The translations under genes were made by a program, and so were the position numbers. A DNA stretch of 64,000 nucleotides from Sapria himalayana (lineage: Eukaryota > Streptophyta > Magnoliopsida > Malpighiales > Rafflesiaceae). Each line of letters opens with the position of its first letter. The stretch's first letter is position 1. This document shows positions 1-13,731 of the stretch, in pieces. The notes beneath the pieces are model-generated. The model did no database searches, was not told where the DNA came from, and worked only from the letters and a program-made list of their open reading frames with translations. The stretch spans positions 117,649 to 181,648 of the forward strand of contig JAREIK010003356.1 of the NCBI GenBank assembly GCA_029783825.1, in the 5' to 3' direction.

Positions 1-1382
1 CAATCTATCTATCTGCATATATATCTATTTGTCTATCTAACTATCTATATATCTATCTATCTATATAGCTATCTCTATATCTCCCCATCTATCGATTTGA
101 ATATCTGTATAATATCTATCTATCGATTTGTCTATCTAAATATTTATCTATCTATTTATTTATAAATCTTTTTGTCAATATATCTATCTATAATTCTTTC
201 TATCTGTCTATATGTCTATTTGTTTATCTGTCTAATAGTATATCTAGCCATCTATTAATATGTTTATCTATCTATCAATCATTCTATCAATCTATCTATC
301 TGTCTGTTTGTCTGTCTATTGATCTATCTAACTATATGTCTATCTATGTATCTTTCTATCTATCTATATATTTGTATATTTGTATATCTATCTATCTATT
401 TATATTTTACATCTATCGATCTATCTTTCTACTTATCTATCTATCTATATAAGTATCTATCTATCCATTTGTCTATATATCTATTTTTATATCTGCATAT
501 CAATCTATCTTTCAATAATTCTACCTATCTATCTATCTATATTTCTGTCTTTATTTCTATCTGGCTATCTGACTATCTAGCTGTCTATCTATCTGTTTAT
601 ATATCTATCTATCTATTTTTATATCTATTATCTCATTATTCATCAATATATCTATATATAAATCTATATATCTATTTATCTATCTATATGTTTATCTATC
701 TATCTATCTATCTCTTTATATGTCTATCTGTCGATCCATTTATCTATCTATCTTTTATATAATATATATCTTTATATATATCTATTTATCTATCTCTGTC
801 AGTCTATCTATCTATGTATCTATTTATCTATATATCGATGTATCTATCAATTTATCTATTTATATATCAACCTGCCTATAATTCTAGCAATCTATCTGTC
901 TATTTGTCTATTTTTATATTTCATTATGTTTTTATTTGTTTATTTATTTATTTATTTTACTATCTATCCATCTATTTGATTATCATTATATGTGCCTATC
1001 TATCTTTTTATCTAATTATCTATTAGCCTATTTGTCTATTAGTCTATAATTATATTTATTTATCCCTGAATCTATCTATTTGTCTATGTATCTTTGTGTC
1101 TACGTGTCTATCTGTGTATCTACCTCTCTATCTATATAACTATTTGTCTATGCGTCTTGTGTCAACATGTATATCTATATATCTATCTAACTATCTATCT
1201 GTATATCTGTCTATATGTCTATCTGTCTATCTATCTATCTGTCTATCTATCTAGTTGTCTATCAGTCTATTAGTCTATCAATTTATCGGTATATCTATCT
1301 ATCTATATTTATATTTGGCTATCTCTCTCTCTATATTTCTATTTTTCTATTTGTCCTTTTATCTATTTATCTATCTATCTAG

Positions 1383-1424
<42 letters not shown>

Positions 1425-3684
1425 ATCTATCTATCTATTTGTCAATTTATCCATATATTGATCTTTTTATTTGTTTATTTATGTAAATGTCTATATTTCT
1501 ATATTTCTATCTATGTAACTATCTAACTGTATATCTTTTTATCTATATATTTATACATCAAACTATCTATTTTTTAAACTATCTAACTGTCTTTCTTTCT
1601 ATCCACCTAATAGTGAATCTATCTATCTTTCTATTTATTTATTCATCTATCTATCTATCTATCATTCTATTTTTATGTCTATTTATTATTCTACCTATCT
1701 ATTTGTCTAGCTATCTATATGTCTATCTATCTATCTGCCTATCTTTCTATCCATCCATCTATCTATCTATCGATCTATATATCTAGCTATCTAATTATCT
1801 ATCCTTCTATCTATCTGACTTTTAGTTTATCTATCTGTCTGTCTATTTGTCTATCTATCTCTCTATCATTCTATATGTTTATCTGCCTATCTATCTATGT
1901 ATGAATCTATTTGTCTATCTAGTGGTCTATCTGCACATCTATCTACCAATCTATATATCTATCTATCTTTCAATATGTCTATTTAGGTGCTATCAATCTC
2001 TTTGTGTATCTAGCTTTGTATTTTGGTGTATTTGTTTATCTATCTATGCATACATCTATTTATCTCTCTTTTTATTATATCTAGTTATTTATAAATAAGT
2101 ATATTTATATATCTATCTATATGTCTAACTATATATTTGTCTATCTATCTATCTGAGTATTTCTTATTAGTCTATCATTTTATATCTCTATTTATCTATC
2201 TATCCATCTCTCTTTGTGTTTCTCTATCGATCTATTTATCTATTTTTTATATGTTTATATGTTTATCTATCAATCAATTAGTCTATATATCTATCTATCT
2301 AAGTATCTATTTATCTATCTATCAATCTATATCTCTACTTGTCTATATGGCTATTTGTCTATCTGTCTATCTCTATCTATCTATTTAATCTATCAATCAA
2401 TCAATCTCTCTATCCATCTATCTAACTATCTAACTATCTGTTATTTTTCTATGAATCAATCTTTTTACCTATCTATCTATATATCTTTATATTTATCTAT
2501 TTATTTATATATCTATTTGTCTATATGTTTATGTGTCTATTTGTTTATTTATCATTTTGTCTATTTGTCTAACTATCTATTATTCTATAAGTGTATTTTC
2601 CTATATGTGAATCTTTCTATTAGTCTATGTAACTTAATGTCTATGTGTCTATCTTTCTATATATCTTTCAATCAATGTATCTGTCTATGTATCTATGTGT
2701 CTACGTAACTATCTATCAATCTATATTTATATCGATTTGTCTATCCATCTATATAGCGATCTATCTATCTATATGTCTATATGTTTATCTATCTAGCTAT
2801 CTATTAATTTATTAGTCTATCTATTTATTTGTCCATCAATCTTTCTATTTGTTTATCTGTCTTTTTATATATCTATCTATATGTCTAGCTATCTATTTGT
2901 CTATCTATCTATTTATTATCTGTTTATTTTTCTATCTATATATATGTATATCTATCTAAGTATCTATATATCTATCTGTCTATTTGTCTGTCCCTCTATC
3001 TATTTGTATATGTATTTATTTATTTGTCTATCGATCTATATATTTATCTATTTATCTTTATATCTATCTATCTGTTTATCTTTGAAAAGATATATTTCTC
3101 TATCTATCTATCTATCTATTTGTTTATTTGTCTATCAATCTATTTGTCTGTCTGTCTATCTATCTAACTATCTAACTAATTATCTATCTATTTATCTATC
3201 TATCTGCATGTCTATCTATCTAGCTATCTGTCAAACTATCTAACTTTCTTTCAGTCTATCAGTCTCTTAGTCTATTTATCTATTTTCTATTTATCTTTAT
3301 GCTTATCTGTCAATCTATCTATCTGTGTATCTGTTTATCTATCTAATTATCAATAAAATCAATCAATCTCTCTATCTAATAATCTATGTATTTGTATATC
3401 TACCTATCGACTTAACTGTCTGTCTATCTATCTATTTATTTATTTGCCTATCTATCTATAAATCAATCTATCTGATTCTCTATTTATAAATCTATCTATT
3501 TTACTATCAATCTATCTATCTATCTATCTATCTAAATGGCTTTCTATTTATCTAACTATCTATTGATCTATCATTTTATCTATGTGTATCTATCAATCTA
3601 TCTTTATATCTATCTATGTATTTATATCTTTCTACCTATCTATCTATAACTTTATTTATCTATCTATTTATCTAACATTCTATG

Positions 3685-3719
<35 letters not shown>

Positions 3720-4667
3720 ATATGTTTATTTGCCTTTATATCTTTATATCTATCTACCTGTCTATCTATCTATCTATCAATCTACATATCTATATTTTTA
3801 TATATCGGTCAATCCGTCTATCTATCTATCTATGTAACTATTTATTTTTCTATCAATCTATCAATCTATCTATATATCTAGCAATCTGTTTATGTGTATA
3901 TCTATCAATCTATTTATATGTTTATCTTCATATATGGTCTATCTATCTATCTATTTTTTGATCTAATTATCTATCTATTTGATTATGTGTGTATCTTTGT
4001 ATCTGTCAATCAATTTATATATCTATATATCAAAATGACTATCTAACTTTCTAGTTGTTTATCAATATATCTAGCTTTCTATGTGCATATCTATTTATTT
4101 CTTTATCTGTATGTCTATCTACCTATCTAATTATATTTCTATCTATCTATATATATGACTATCTATATACTTCTCTCTCTATCAATTTGTCAATTATTCA
4201 TTCTATACCACTAACTAAAAATCTATCTATCAATCTATATACCTATCTATCTATCTATCTATCACTCATTCACTTTATTTGTCTATATATCTATCTATCA
4301 TTTAGTCAATCAACCTATATATGTATCTAAATAACTATCTAACTAACTATTTATCTATCTATCTATCTAATTATCTTCCTATCTTTTTATCTAACTATCT
4401 ATGTGTTTATCCATCTATTTTTCTATCTATTATCTATCTATTTAACTATCTATCTATATATCATATCTATCTATTTGTCCATCTTTCTATCTATTTATTT
4501 GTCTATCTGTGTATTTGTTTCTTTATCTATCTATCTATCTTTTTTTCTATCTATGTGGCTAACTATCTTTCTATTTATCTTTCTATCTGCCTATCTATGT
4601 TCTCTCTATTTATCATTTAGCCTATTAGTTTAAGTGTTTATATTTCTATTTATCTATCTATCTATTT

Positions 4668-4727
<60 letters not shown>

Positions 4728-4728
4728 A

Positions 4729-4750
4729 TCTAATTGTATATCTGTCAATA

Positions 4751-4781
<31 letters not shown>

Positions 4782-4880
4782 ATAAGTATCTATTTATGTA
4801 TTTATCTATCTAATTGTATATCTGTCAATATATCTATATATCTATCTATCTATATAAGTATCTATTTATGTATTTATCTA
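4729..4880. repeat. 80-bp tandem duplication inside the TCTA tract
   Basis: A segment starting TAATTGTATATCTGTCAATA at 4,731 recurs at 4,811. Both copies continue into the same irregular ending (ATAAGTATCTATTTATGTAT). The shared irregular bases show duplication of a block of the array, not slippage of a single unit. Confidence 0.85.
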
Positions 4881-5139
4881 TCTATCTATCTATTAGTTTA
4901 ATTGTCTATCTATCTTTGTATCTATCTATCTATCTAAATAAGTGTCTATTTATATTTTTATTTGTTTATATTTCGGTGTAAATCTATTTATCTGTCTATA
5001 ATTTTATTAGTCTATATATCTAACTATATTTTTGTATTTCAGTATATATATATATATCCATCTGACTATCTATCTATATAACTATATATTTATTTATCTG
5101 TATGTCTATCTATCTTTTTATATTTATGTCTATCTATCT

Positions 5140-5197
<58 letters not shown>

Positions 5198-8082
5198 ACT
5201 TAACTATCATTCTATGTATCTACCTATCAATCTATATATCTTTCTATCTGTCTATATGTTTATATGAATATCTTTTTATTTATCTATTAATCAATCTATC
5301 TATCTTTCTACAGATCTTTTTCTCTCTATCTATCTATCTATCTATTTATGTATATGTGTATCCATCAATTTTTATATTTCTCAACATTTCAATCTTTTAA
5401 TATATGAATATGTGAATATATCTATTTGTTTATCAATCTATCTATTCATTTATCCACCTATTTGTCTAAGTGTGTATCTATTTGTCTATCTATTTATAGA
5501 TACATAGTCTATCTATAATTAGTGATAATTAGTGAGAGATTGATAGATAGGCAAATATATATAGTATATCTATCTAACTATTTATTTATGTGTCTATGTC
5601 TCTATCTATCTATTTGTATATCTCTCTATCTATCTATATTTCTATCTTTCTATCTATTTATCTATTTAATTTCTATTTATCTATGTGTCTATATGTCTAT
5701 AAGTCTATATGTGTATATATCTACCTGTCCATATGTCTTCGGATGAATGTGTCATTATGTTTATGTGTCTATCTATCTATTTATCTATCTGTCTATTTGT
5801 CTATCTGTCTATCTTTCTATTTGTCTATCTATCTTTATATCTTTATATCTATCTCACTATTTATTTCTATATCTATCTATCTATCTATATAAGTATGTAT
5901 TAATCTATATATCTGCCTATAATTCTATCTATCTATCTTTCTTTCTATCTTTTTATCTAACTATCTATCTGTTTAACTATATATCTACCTTTTTATTTAT
6001 CTATCTATTAATATATCTATTTATCTGACTATATGCCTATCTATCTATTTATCTAAATATAAATCTGTCACTAATTATTTATCAATTATTCTATCTATTT
6101 ATCTGTCTATCTATCTATCTATATATCAATTTATCCATCTATCTAACTATCTATTTGCTATATTCCTGTTAATTTGTCTATTTGTCTTTCTATCTATATA
6201 ACTATATATTTGTCTATTTGTTTATCTGTCTATATATTTATCTATCGATCTTTGTATCTATTTATATGTCTATATCTCTATTTGTCTATGTGTTTATCTA
6301 TCTATTTATTTATCTATCTATATGTTTTTGAGTCTATCTATCTATTTGCTATTTTTATAAATGTCTATCTATCTATCTATCTATCTATTTATCTGTATGT
6401 CTATTTATGTTTCTATCGTTCTGTCTATCTATTTGTCTACCTACCTATCTAACTGTCTATCAATTTATCTATCTATCTATCTATCTCTTTATCTTTCCGT
6501 CTGTCTGTCTATCTATCTATATATCTGTCTATCAATATCTTTATCTATATATTTATCTATCTATCTATTTATCGATCTGTCTATCTATCTATCTATCTAT
6601 TTGTTAATCTATTTGTCTATCAATTTATCTATCAAACTATCTTTATTTCTGTCTATCTATCTATTTGTCTATCTTTTTATTTATCTATCAATCTATCTAA
6701 CTATTTAATTATCTATCTATTTATCTATCTCTCAGTTTAACTATTTGTCTAATTATATATATTTCTATTTTTCTATATATCTATATATCCTTTCTAACTA
6801 TCTATCTATTTATCTATCTAACTATCTAAGTATCTATATATCTATTCTTATATCTATTTGTCTTTTGATCTATCTATCTATTTTTCTATCTATCTATCTA
6901 TCTATATGTCTGTACTTTTATATGCCAATCTATCTATCTATTTATCTATCACTATATCTTTCTATCATCTATCTATCTATATATCTATCTTTCTATCTAT
7001 ATATCTATCTATCTCTATCTATCAGTCTATCTATCTTTCTAATAATTTGTCTATTTATCTATCTTTAATATGTCTATTAATCTGTCAATAATTTATATAT
7101 CAATTTGTCTATCAATCTATCTATCAATAAATCTATAAATCTATTTATTTGTATGTCCATCTATCTATATATCTAATTGGTTATACATCTATTTGTCTAT
7201 CTATCTATCTAATTATTCTTTTGTCTATATATCTATTTATCTATCTATCTATCATTTTTTCTATCTATCTATCAGTCTATCTATTTGTATATCTCTCTAT
7301 TTATATATCTATATGTATATCTATCTGTATATCTATCTCTATGTTTATTTGTCTATCTATCTGTCAAACTTTCTATCTATCTATATGTCTATTTATCTAT
7401 CTAACTATTTGTCTAATTGTCTATCAATGTGTCTATCTAAATGTCTATATATTTGTTTTTCAAGTTGTAAGTTTATCTATTTGTATATCCATCTTTCTAT
7501 TTTTTTATCTCTCACTATCCCCATTGTTTGTCTATATATATCTATCTATTTGTCTGTCTATCTGTCTATATATCTGTCTATCTATTTGTGTGTCTATATG
7601 TCATTCTATCTATCTATCTATATGTATATATCTATCTAACTATCTCACTATTTATCTATTTGTTTATGTATAAATTAATTTGTCTGTCCATCTATTTATC
7701 TTTCTATATGTATATTCTTAATGTCTATCTATTTGTCTATCAATCTATCTAACTTTTAATCTATATATCTATCTATCTTATATATATATACATAGGTCAT
7801 GCTATCGATTGATCTATCTATCTATCTATTTATTTGTTTAACTATCTATCTATCTATATATCTATATTTCTATTTGTCTAACTATCTATTGATCTATCTA
7901 TATATCTATCAATATATACATCAATTTGCCTATCAATATGTCTATCAAACTATCTTTCAATTGATTTAACAATTTAAATATCTATCTATCTATATATATG
8001 TCTATCTACCTACCTACCTATCTATCTATCAATCAATCAATCTATCTATCTATCTATCTATCTATCTATGTATCTATCCACA

Positions 8083-8120
8083 CCCCCCCCCCCCACACAC
8101 ACACACACACACATATATAT
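8083..8120. repeat. C12-(AC)9-(AT)n compound microsatellite
   Basis: A run of 12 C (8,083-8,094) is followed by nine AC units (8,095-8,112) and a short AT run. It is the only strong break in composition within the TCTA tract. Confidence 0.9.
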
Positions 8121-9060
8121 ATTTATCTATCAGTCTATCTATTCATTTATCTATCCATCTATATATCCAACTATCTATCTTTTTTTATCAATCTTTCATT
8201 CCATTTCTTTATTTATCTATCTTTTATCTATCTATATATCAGTCTAATAATCTCTCTATCTAACTAACTAACTATCTATCTATCTAACTATTTGCCTATC
8301 TTTTAGTCTCTCTATCTATCTATCTACCTATCTAACTATCAATATATCTATCTATTTATTTATCTATCCATATATCTAACTATCTGTCTATCTATCAATC
8401 AATAAATTTATCTATCTATTTGTCTATCTATCTATCTAAATAACTATCTATCTATCTATAAGTCTATCTATTTGTTTATCTATCTGCCTATCTATTTGTT
8501 TATCAATATATCTAACTATCTTTCTATATATCTGACAATTTGTATATCTATTTGTCTATAAATTTTCCTATCTATTTGTCTATCTTTCTATGCATCTGTG
8601 TGTCTATCTATTTGTCTAACTATATGTCATTCTTCTATCTATCTATATGTCCATATATATGTCTATCTATCTATTTGTATATATGTGTCTTTGAGTCTTT
8701 CTATTGATCTATTTATTTATTTGGATATCTATCTTTTTATCTGTCTGTTTAACTATTTGTCTATTTGTACCACTATATAATAATTTATATGTCTATCAAT
8801 CTATCTATTTATCTATCTATCTTTTTATATATCTATATATCTGTCTATATATATATATATATCACTATATCTTTCTATCTAACTCTATCTAATTTTATCT
8901 AACTATATAACATTATATAAATTTATCTACCTATCTATTTGTCTATAGATCTATCTATCTATCTTTCTTTCTTAATATCTATCTATGTATTTATCTCCCT
9001 ATATATATGTCTATGTATAAATATATCTATCTATATATCAATCTGTCTATATATCAATCA

Positions 9061-9106
<46 letters not shown>

Positions 9107-9464
9107 ATCTATCTATATCTATCTGTCTATCTGTCTTTCTACGTATTTGTCTATTTGTTTGTCTATATGTCTATCTTTATGTTTGTCAATTTGGCTGTCT
9201 ACTGATTTGAATATCTATATATATGTCTATCTGTCTATCCATCTATTTGTCTATATATATGTCTATCTATTTGTCTATCTAACTGTCTATCTATTAGTCT
9301 GTATATCTATCTATCTAACTGTTTATCTATATGTTTGTTTATCTACCTGTTATCTATCTATTTATCTATTTGTCTGCCTACCTACCTCTCTGTCTACCTA
9401 TCTATTTGTCTATATATCTATATATCTATTTGTCTATATGTATATTTGTCTATCTATCAATATG

Positions 9465-9495
<31 letters not shown>

Positions 9496-10061
9496 CTATA
9501 TGTATATCTATCTTTATTTATATATGTCTATCTATCTATTTGTCTAATAAGCTAACTAACTAACTATGTATCTATCTAACTATCTATCTATTTAACTATC
9601 AATCAATCAATAAATCTATCTATCTAACAATATATCTATCTATCTTTCTTCTAATCTATCTATCAATCTGTATATCAATCTATTTATCGATTAATCTAAT
9701 AATCTGTCTATTAATCTATCATTTAATTTCTCTATCAATCTATCTATCAATCTTTTTATCAATCTAATTAACATTCTATATATCTATCTATCTAGCTATT
9801 TATCTAGCTATGCATCTATCTATCAATATATGTGTGTATCGATCTATCGATCAATCTATATGTCTTTCTTCTTGTCTATCTATCTATCTTTCAATATATC
9901 TGTCTCTCTATATATCTATCTGTCTATATATCTGTATATATTTCTTTCTTTCTTTCTGTCAATCTATCTATCTATCTATAAATGTTTCTATCTGTCTATT
10001 TATCTATCAATATATTAATGTATCTATCTGTCTAACTATATATCTATCTAACTAACCTATC

Positions 10062-10104
<43 letters not shown>

Positions 10105-10339
10105 ATCAATCTTTCTATCTATCTATTTGTCTATCTATCAATCTATCTATAATTCTATCTATTTATCTAATTATATGTCTATCTATCTATTTATTTGTTT
10201 ATTTATATGTCTTTCTAATCTATCTATCTATTTTTCTATCTAAATATCTATCTATTTTTCTATCAATCAAACTATCGATCAATCTATAGATCTATTTTTC
10301 TAAATAATTATCAATTTCTTTATCTAAGTGTCTATCTAT

Positions 10340-10440
10340 CTCTCAATCAGTCTATACAAATAGATATATAGATATATTGATCTATCTCTCTATCAATATA
10401 TAGATATATTGATAGATAGATAAATATACAAATAGTCAAA
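10340..10440. repeat. Strand-switch point of the tetranucleotide tract
   Basis: Here the top strand changes from TCTA-rich to TAGA-rich. Around 10,365-10,415 the phrase AGATATATTGAT occurs on both sides of a TCTATCTCTCTATC core, giving a short imperfect palindrome. The two arms are therefore the same repeat in opposite orientation, head to head. Confidence 0.85.
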
Positions 10441-10776
10441 AAAATATATAGATATATAGTTAGACAAATAGATAGATTATCAAATAGAGAGATATATAGA
10501 AAAGATAGATCGATAGATAGACTGATAGACAAATTGATAGAAATATAAAGAGAGAGATAACTAGATTTATAGATAGATAGATTGAGAGATAGATAGATAG
10601 AAAGATAGAGAGAGAGATAGATAGATAGAGAGATAAATAGATATACAAATAGAAAGAAAAAAAGAAAGATAAATAGATAGAGAAGTAGATGTATAAAAAG
10701 ATAGACATATAGATAGTTAGAGAATTAGAGATACATTTATACACAGACAGACAGACAGATAGATATATATAAAGAT

Positions 10777-10847
<71 letters not shown>

Positions 10848-12997
10848 TAGGCAAATAGATAGATAATTAGATAGATAGATAAAAATTGATACATATGCAA
10901 ATAGACATATAAATAAATAGGCAAATAGACAGATAAATAGATAAACAGAATGATTGATTGATTAACAGAAAGATAGATAGACATATAGACACGTAAATAA
11001 TAGAAAGATAAATAGGCAGATATACAAATCTACAAATTAAAAGATAGATAAATAGACAAATAGAAAGATAGATAGATAGATTCATAGATAATTAGATAGA
11101 CAAAAATATAAAAAGGTAGAAAGACAGATAGACAGATAGAAGGATATATAGATAGATAAATAGACAATTACTCATATATACAAATAGATAGATATATAGA
11201 TTAATAGACAGATACATAAATACATTGATAGATAGAAAGTTAGATAGATATAAATATAGATAGACATATAGATAGCTAGAAAGATAGACAAATAGAAAGA
11301 TAGATAGATCAATAGACAGGTAGACAGATAGACAAGTAGACTATTAACATATATATAGATTGATCGATAGATAGACAGATATATAGATAGTAACATAGAA
11401 TAATAAACTTATATACTAAAAGATAGATAGAGAAATATATATTGAGACAGAAAGACAAATAGAAAGATAGAAAAATAAATATATAGATAGATAAATATAC
11501 ATAAATATATATAGACACAGAAAAATAGATAGATAGACTGATACTCTAATAGATGAATAGAGAGATAGAGAGAGATATATAAAAAGATAATTAGATAGAC
11601 GAATTGACATATAGACAGATAGACAGGCAAATAGATAGATAGATACAAATATAATTAGATAGACAATTTTAAAAATAGATAGATAGACAAATAAATAGAT
11701 ATACAGATAAGAAAGTTGATAGAAAGTTAAATAGAAACATAGACAGATATATAGATATACAAATAGATAGATAGATAGGTAGGTAGGTAGTTTGGTAGAT
11801 AGATAGATAGACATATTGATATATAGATAGGCACATAGATACATATGCAGATAGACACCTAGACCCATAGACACAGACACATAGACAAGACACATATACA
11901 CATATACACATTAGACACATAGACACATATACACATAGCTCATAGAGACATAGGCACGTCGACACATAGACACATTTACTTAGACACATATAAATAGATA
12001 GATAGATACATAAAGATATAGACATATAGATAGACAAAAAGGCATATAGACAGATAGATAGATAGACATAGAAATAGATAGACACATAAAAAATATACAA
12101 ATACTTAGATTGATAGATACACAAATTATAATATAGACAGATACATAGAAAGATATATAGATTGATTGATTGAAAAATAAATAGATAATATCGATAGATA
12201 GTTAAATAGTTAGATAAAAATAGAGATATATAGATAGATTAATAAAAAGATAGATATATAAAAAATAATATAGATATATAGAGATAGAAAGATAGATAGC
12301 TAGAGGAATAGAAAAATAGTTAGCTAGAAAGAGAGACATATAGACAAATAGATAGATATCTTAATAGATAGATAGATATATAGATAAACATATATACAAA
12401 TAGATAGATAGATAGATAGAAACATAGATAGATAGACACATAGATAGATAGATAGATAGATAGATTAATTGATACACAGATATGCAGAAAAACAAATTAA
12501 TAAATACTGATGTATATATATAAACATATAGACATATAGAGATAGAGAGATAAATAGATAAATAAATAGATACATAGATAAATAGATAGATAAATAGATA
12601 GATATGCAAATCGAAAGATAGTCAGATATACAAATAGACAAATAGAAATATAGTGAGATAGAGAGATAGACAGAAAAACTAATAGACAGATAGTAACATA
12701 GATAGATAAATAGATATATAGATTGACAGATAAAGAGATAAAAAAATTTAAAGATAAAAAAATAAACTGATAAACATAATGATAAATAGATAGATAGACA
12801 TATAGATATATAAATAGATACTTAGAAAGATAGATAAATAGACTAATAGATAGATAGTAGATAGATAGATATACAGATATAGAAATAAATATATAGATAG
12901 ATAGATTTATAGATACACAAATAGATAGATTAAAAATAGATAGATAGATAGAAAGACACATAGACAGATATATAGAAAGTTAAATAGATAGATAGAT

Positions 12998-13033
<36 letters not shown>

Positions 13034-13221
13034 ATAGATATTTAGATATCCAAATAGACAAATAGATAGATAGATACTAATAAAGATAGATAAATAGATA
13101 GATAGATAAATAGTGATAGTTAAACTGATATAAAGATAGACAGTGAGATAGATAGTCATATATATAGATAAACAAATAGAAAGATAGATTGATTGATTGA
13201 TTGACAAATTGACAGATAGAT
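10346..13221 (-). repeat. (TAGA)n tract, inverted relative to the first tract
   Basis: This is the same tetranucleotide as 1-10,345 but on the other strand. It includes a long TA run at about 10,782-10,844 and a shorter one at about 13,001-13,030. Open frames on the minus strand (Ile-Tyr-Leu-Ser repeats) are by-products of the repeat. It ends at GATAAA directly against a CACTA terminus. No gene is visible. Confidence 0.96.
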
Positions 13222-13344
13222 AAACACTAGAAGAAAAATCCTATATAGCTTGGAACAATTCTCTTGCTAAATTGGCATTTTACATCGCTAGATAGGATAT
13301 AGTGACGGATTACCGACGGATTCCCGTTCCATGATCCGACCCGC

Positions 13345-13730
13345 TTCGGTTAAATGAACCGGATGTTTATTTTTGCATAAAATGATTTGTATTTATTTTT
13401 CTGGCGGCTGTTTTTGACCCGGTTGAACTGTTCATCATCTCTTCTCCTCTCTCTGCACGATTTCGCGACTACCGAATGCTGCATACTGTAAGACGTTCCA
13501 TTTCTTGGTTTTAATCTGTAACGCATAAGCATTTTCTGGTGGAGGTAGCTAGTCGTACTGAGCGACTAACGAACCACGTTATTTCTGTGTTGATTTCTCG
13601 TTTTGATTCTGTCGTGGATGCTTGTAGATTGGGATAGATATATATATATATATATATATTGCTTGTTTCTCTGTTTTCTGTTATTTTCTATTCTTAATCT
13701 CACTACCCGTGGAAGCGCGATTGCCTAACA
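13345..13730. other. Foreign-looking segment inside the CACTA fragment
   Basis: This stretch of about 390 bp is clearly less AT-rich than its surroundings and has no counterpart in the related element at 30,275, where subterminal repeats fill the same interval. It includes a CT-rich patch (TCATCTCTTCTCCTCTCTCT), text resembling a leader or intron, and a short TA run at 13,637-13,660. It encodes no convincing protein. It could be a captured host-gene fragment, as CACTA elements are known to carry, or a family-specific interior; I cannot tell which. Confidence 0.4.
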
Positions 13731-13731
13731 A

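Larger units (their letters stand above)
1..10345 (+). repeat. Giant degenerate (TCTA)n tetranucleotide tract
   Basis: Almost the whole stretch is built from TCTA units with frequent substitutions (TTTA, TGTA, TCAA, TATA) and small indels. It starts before the window edge. Because TCTA repeated three times reads Ser-Ile-Tyr-Leu in every frame and has no stop on this strand, it makes many long open frames that are not genes. Short perfect TA runs interrupt it at about 1,385-1,422, 4,672-4,725, 5,143-5,195, 9,065-9,104, 9,475-9,495 and 10,066-10,102. No gene is visible. The degeneracy suggests an old array that has since been partly re-expanded. Confidence 0.97.

Noticed and set aside
319..13207. 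Dozens of long open frames encoding Ile-Tyr-Leu-Ser repeats on the plus strand (to 10,055) and minus strand (10,347-13,207).
   Set aside because: TCTA repeats contain no stop on one strand, so open frames arise in all three frames together. There is no start context, no conserved domain and no codon structure.
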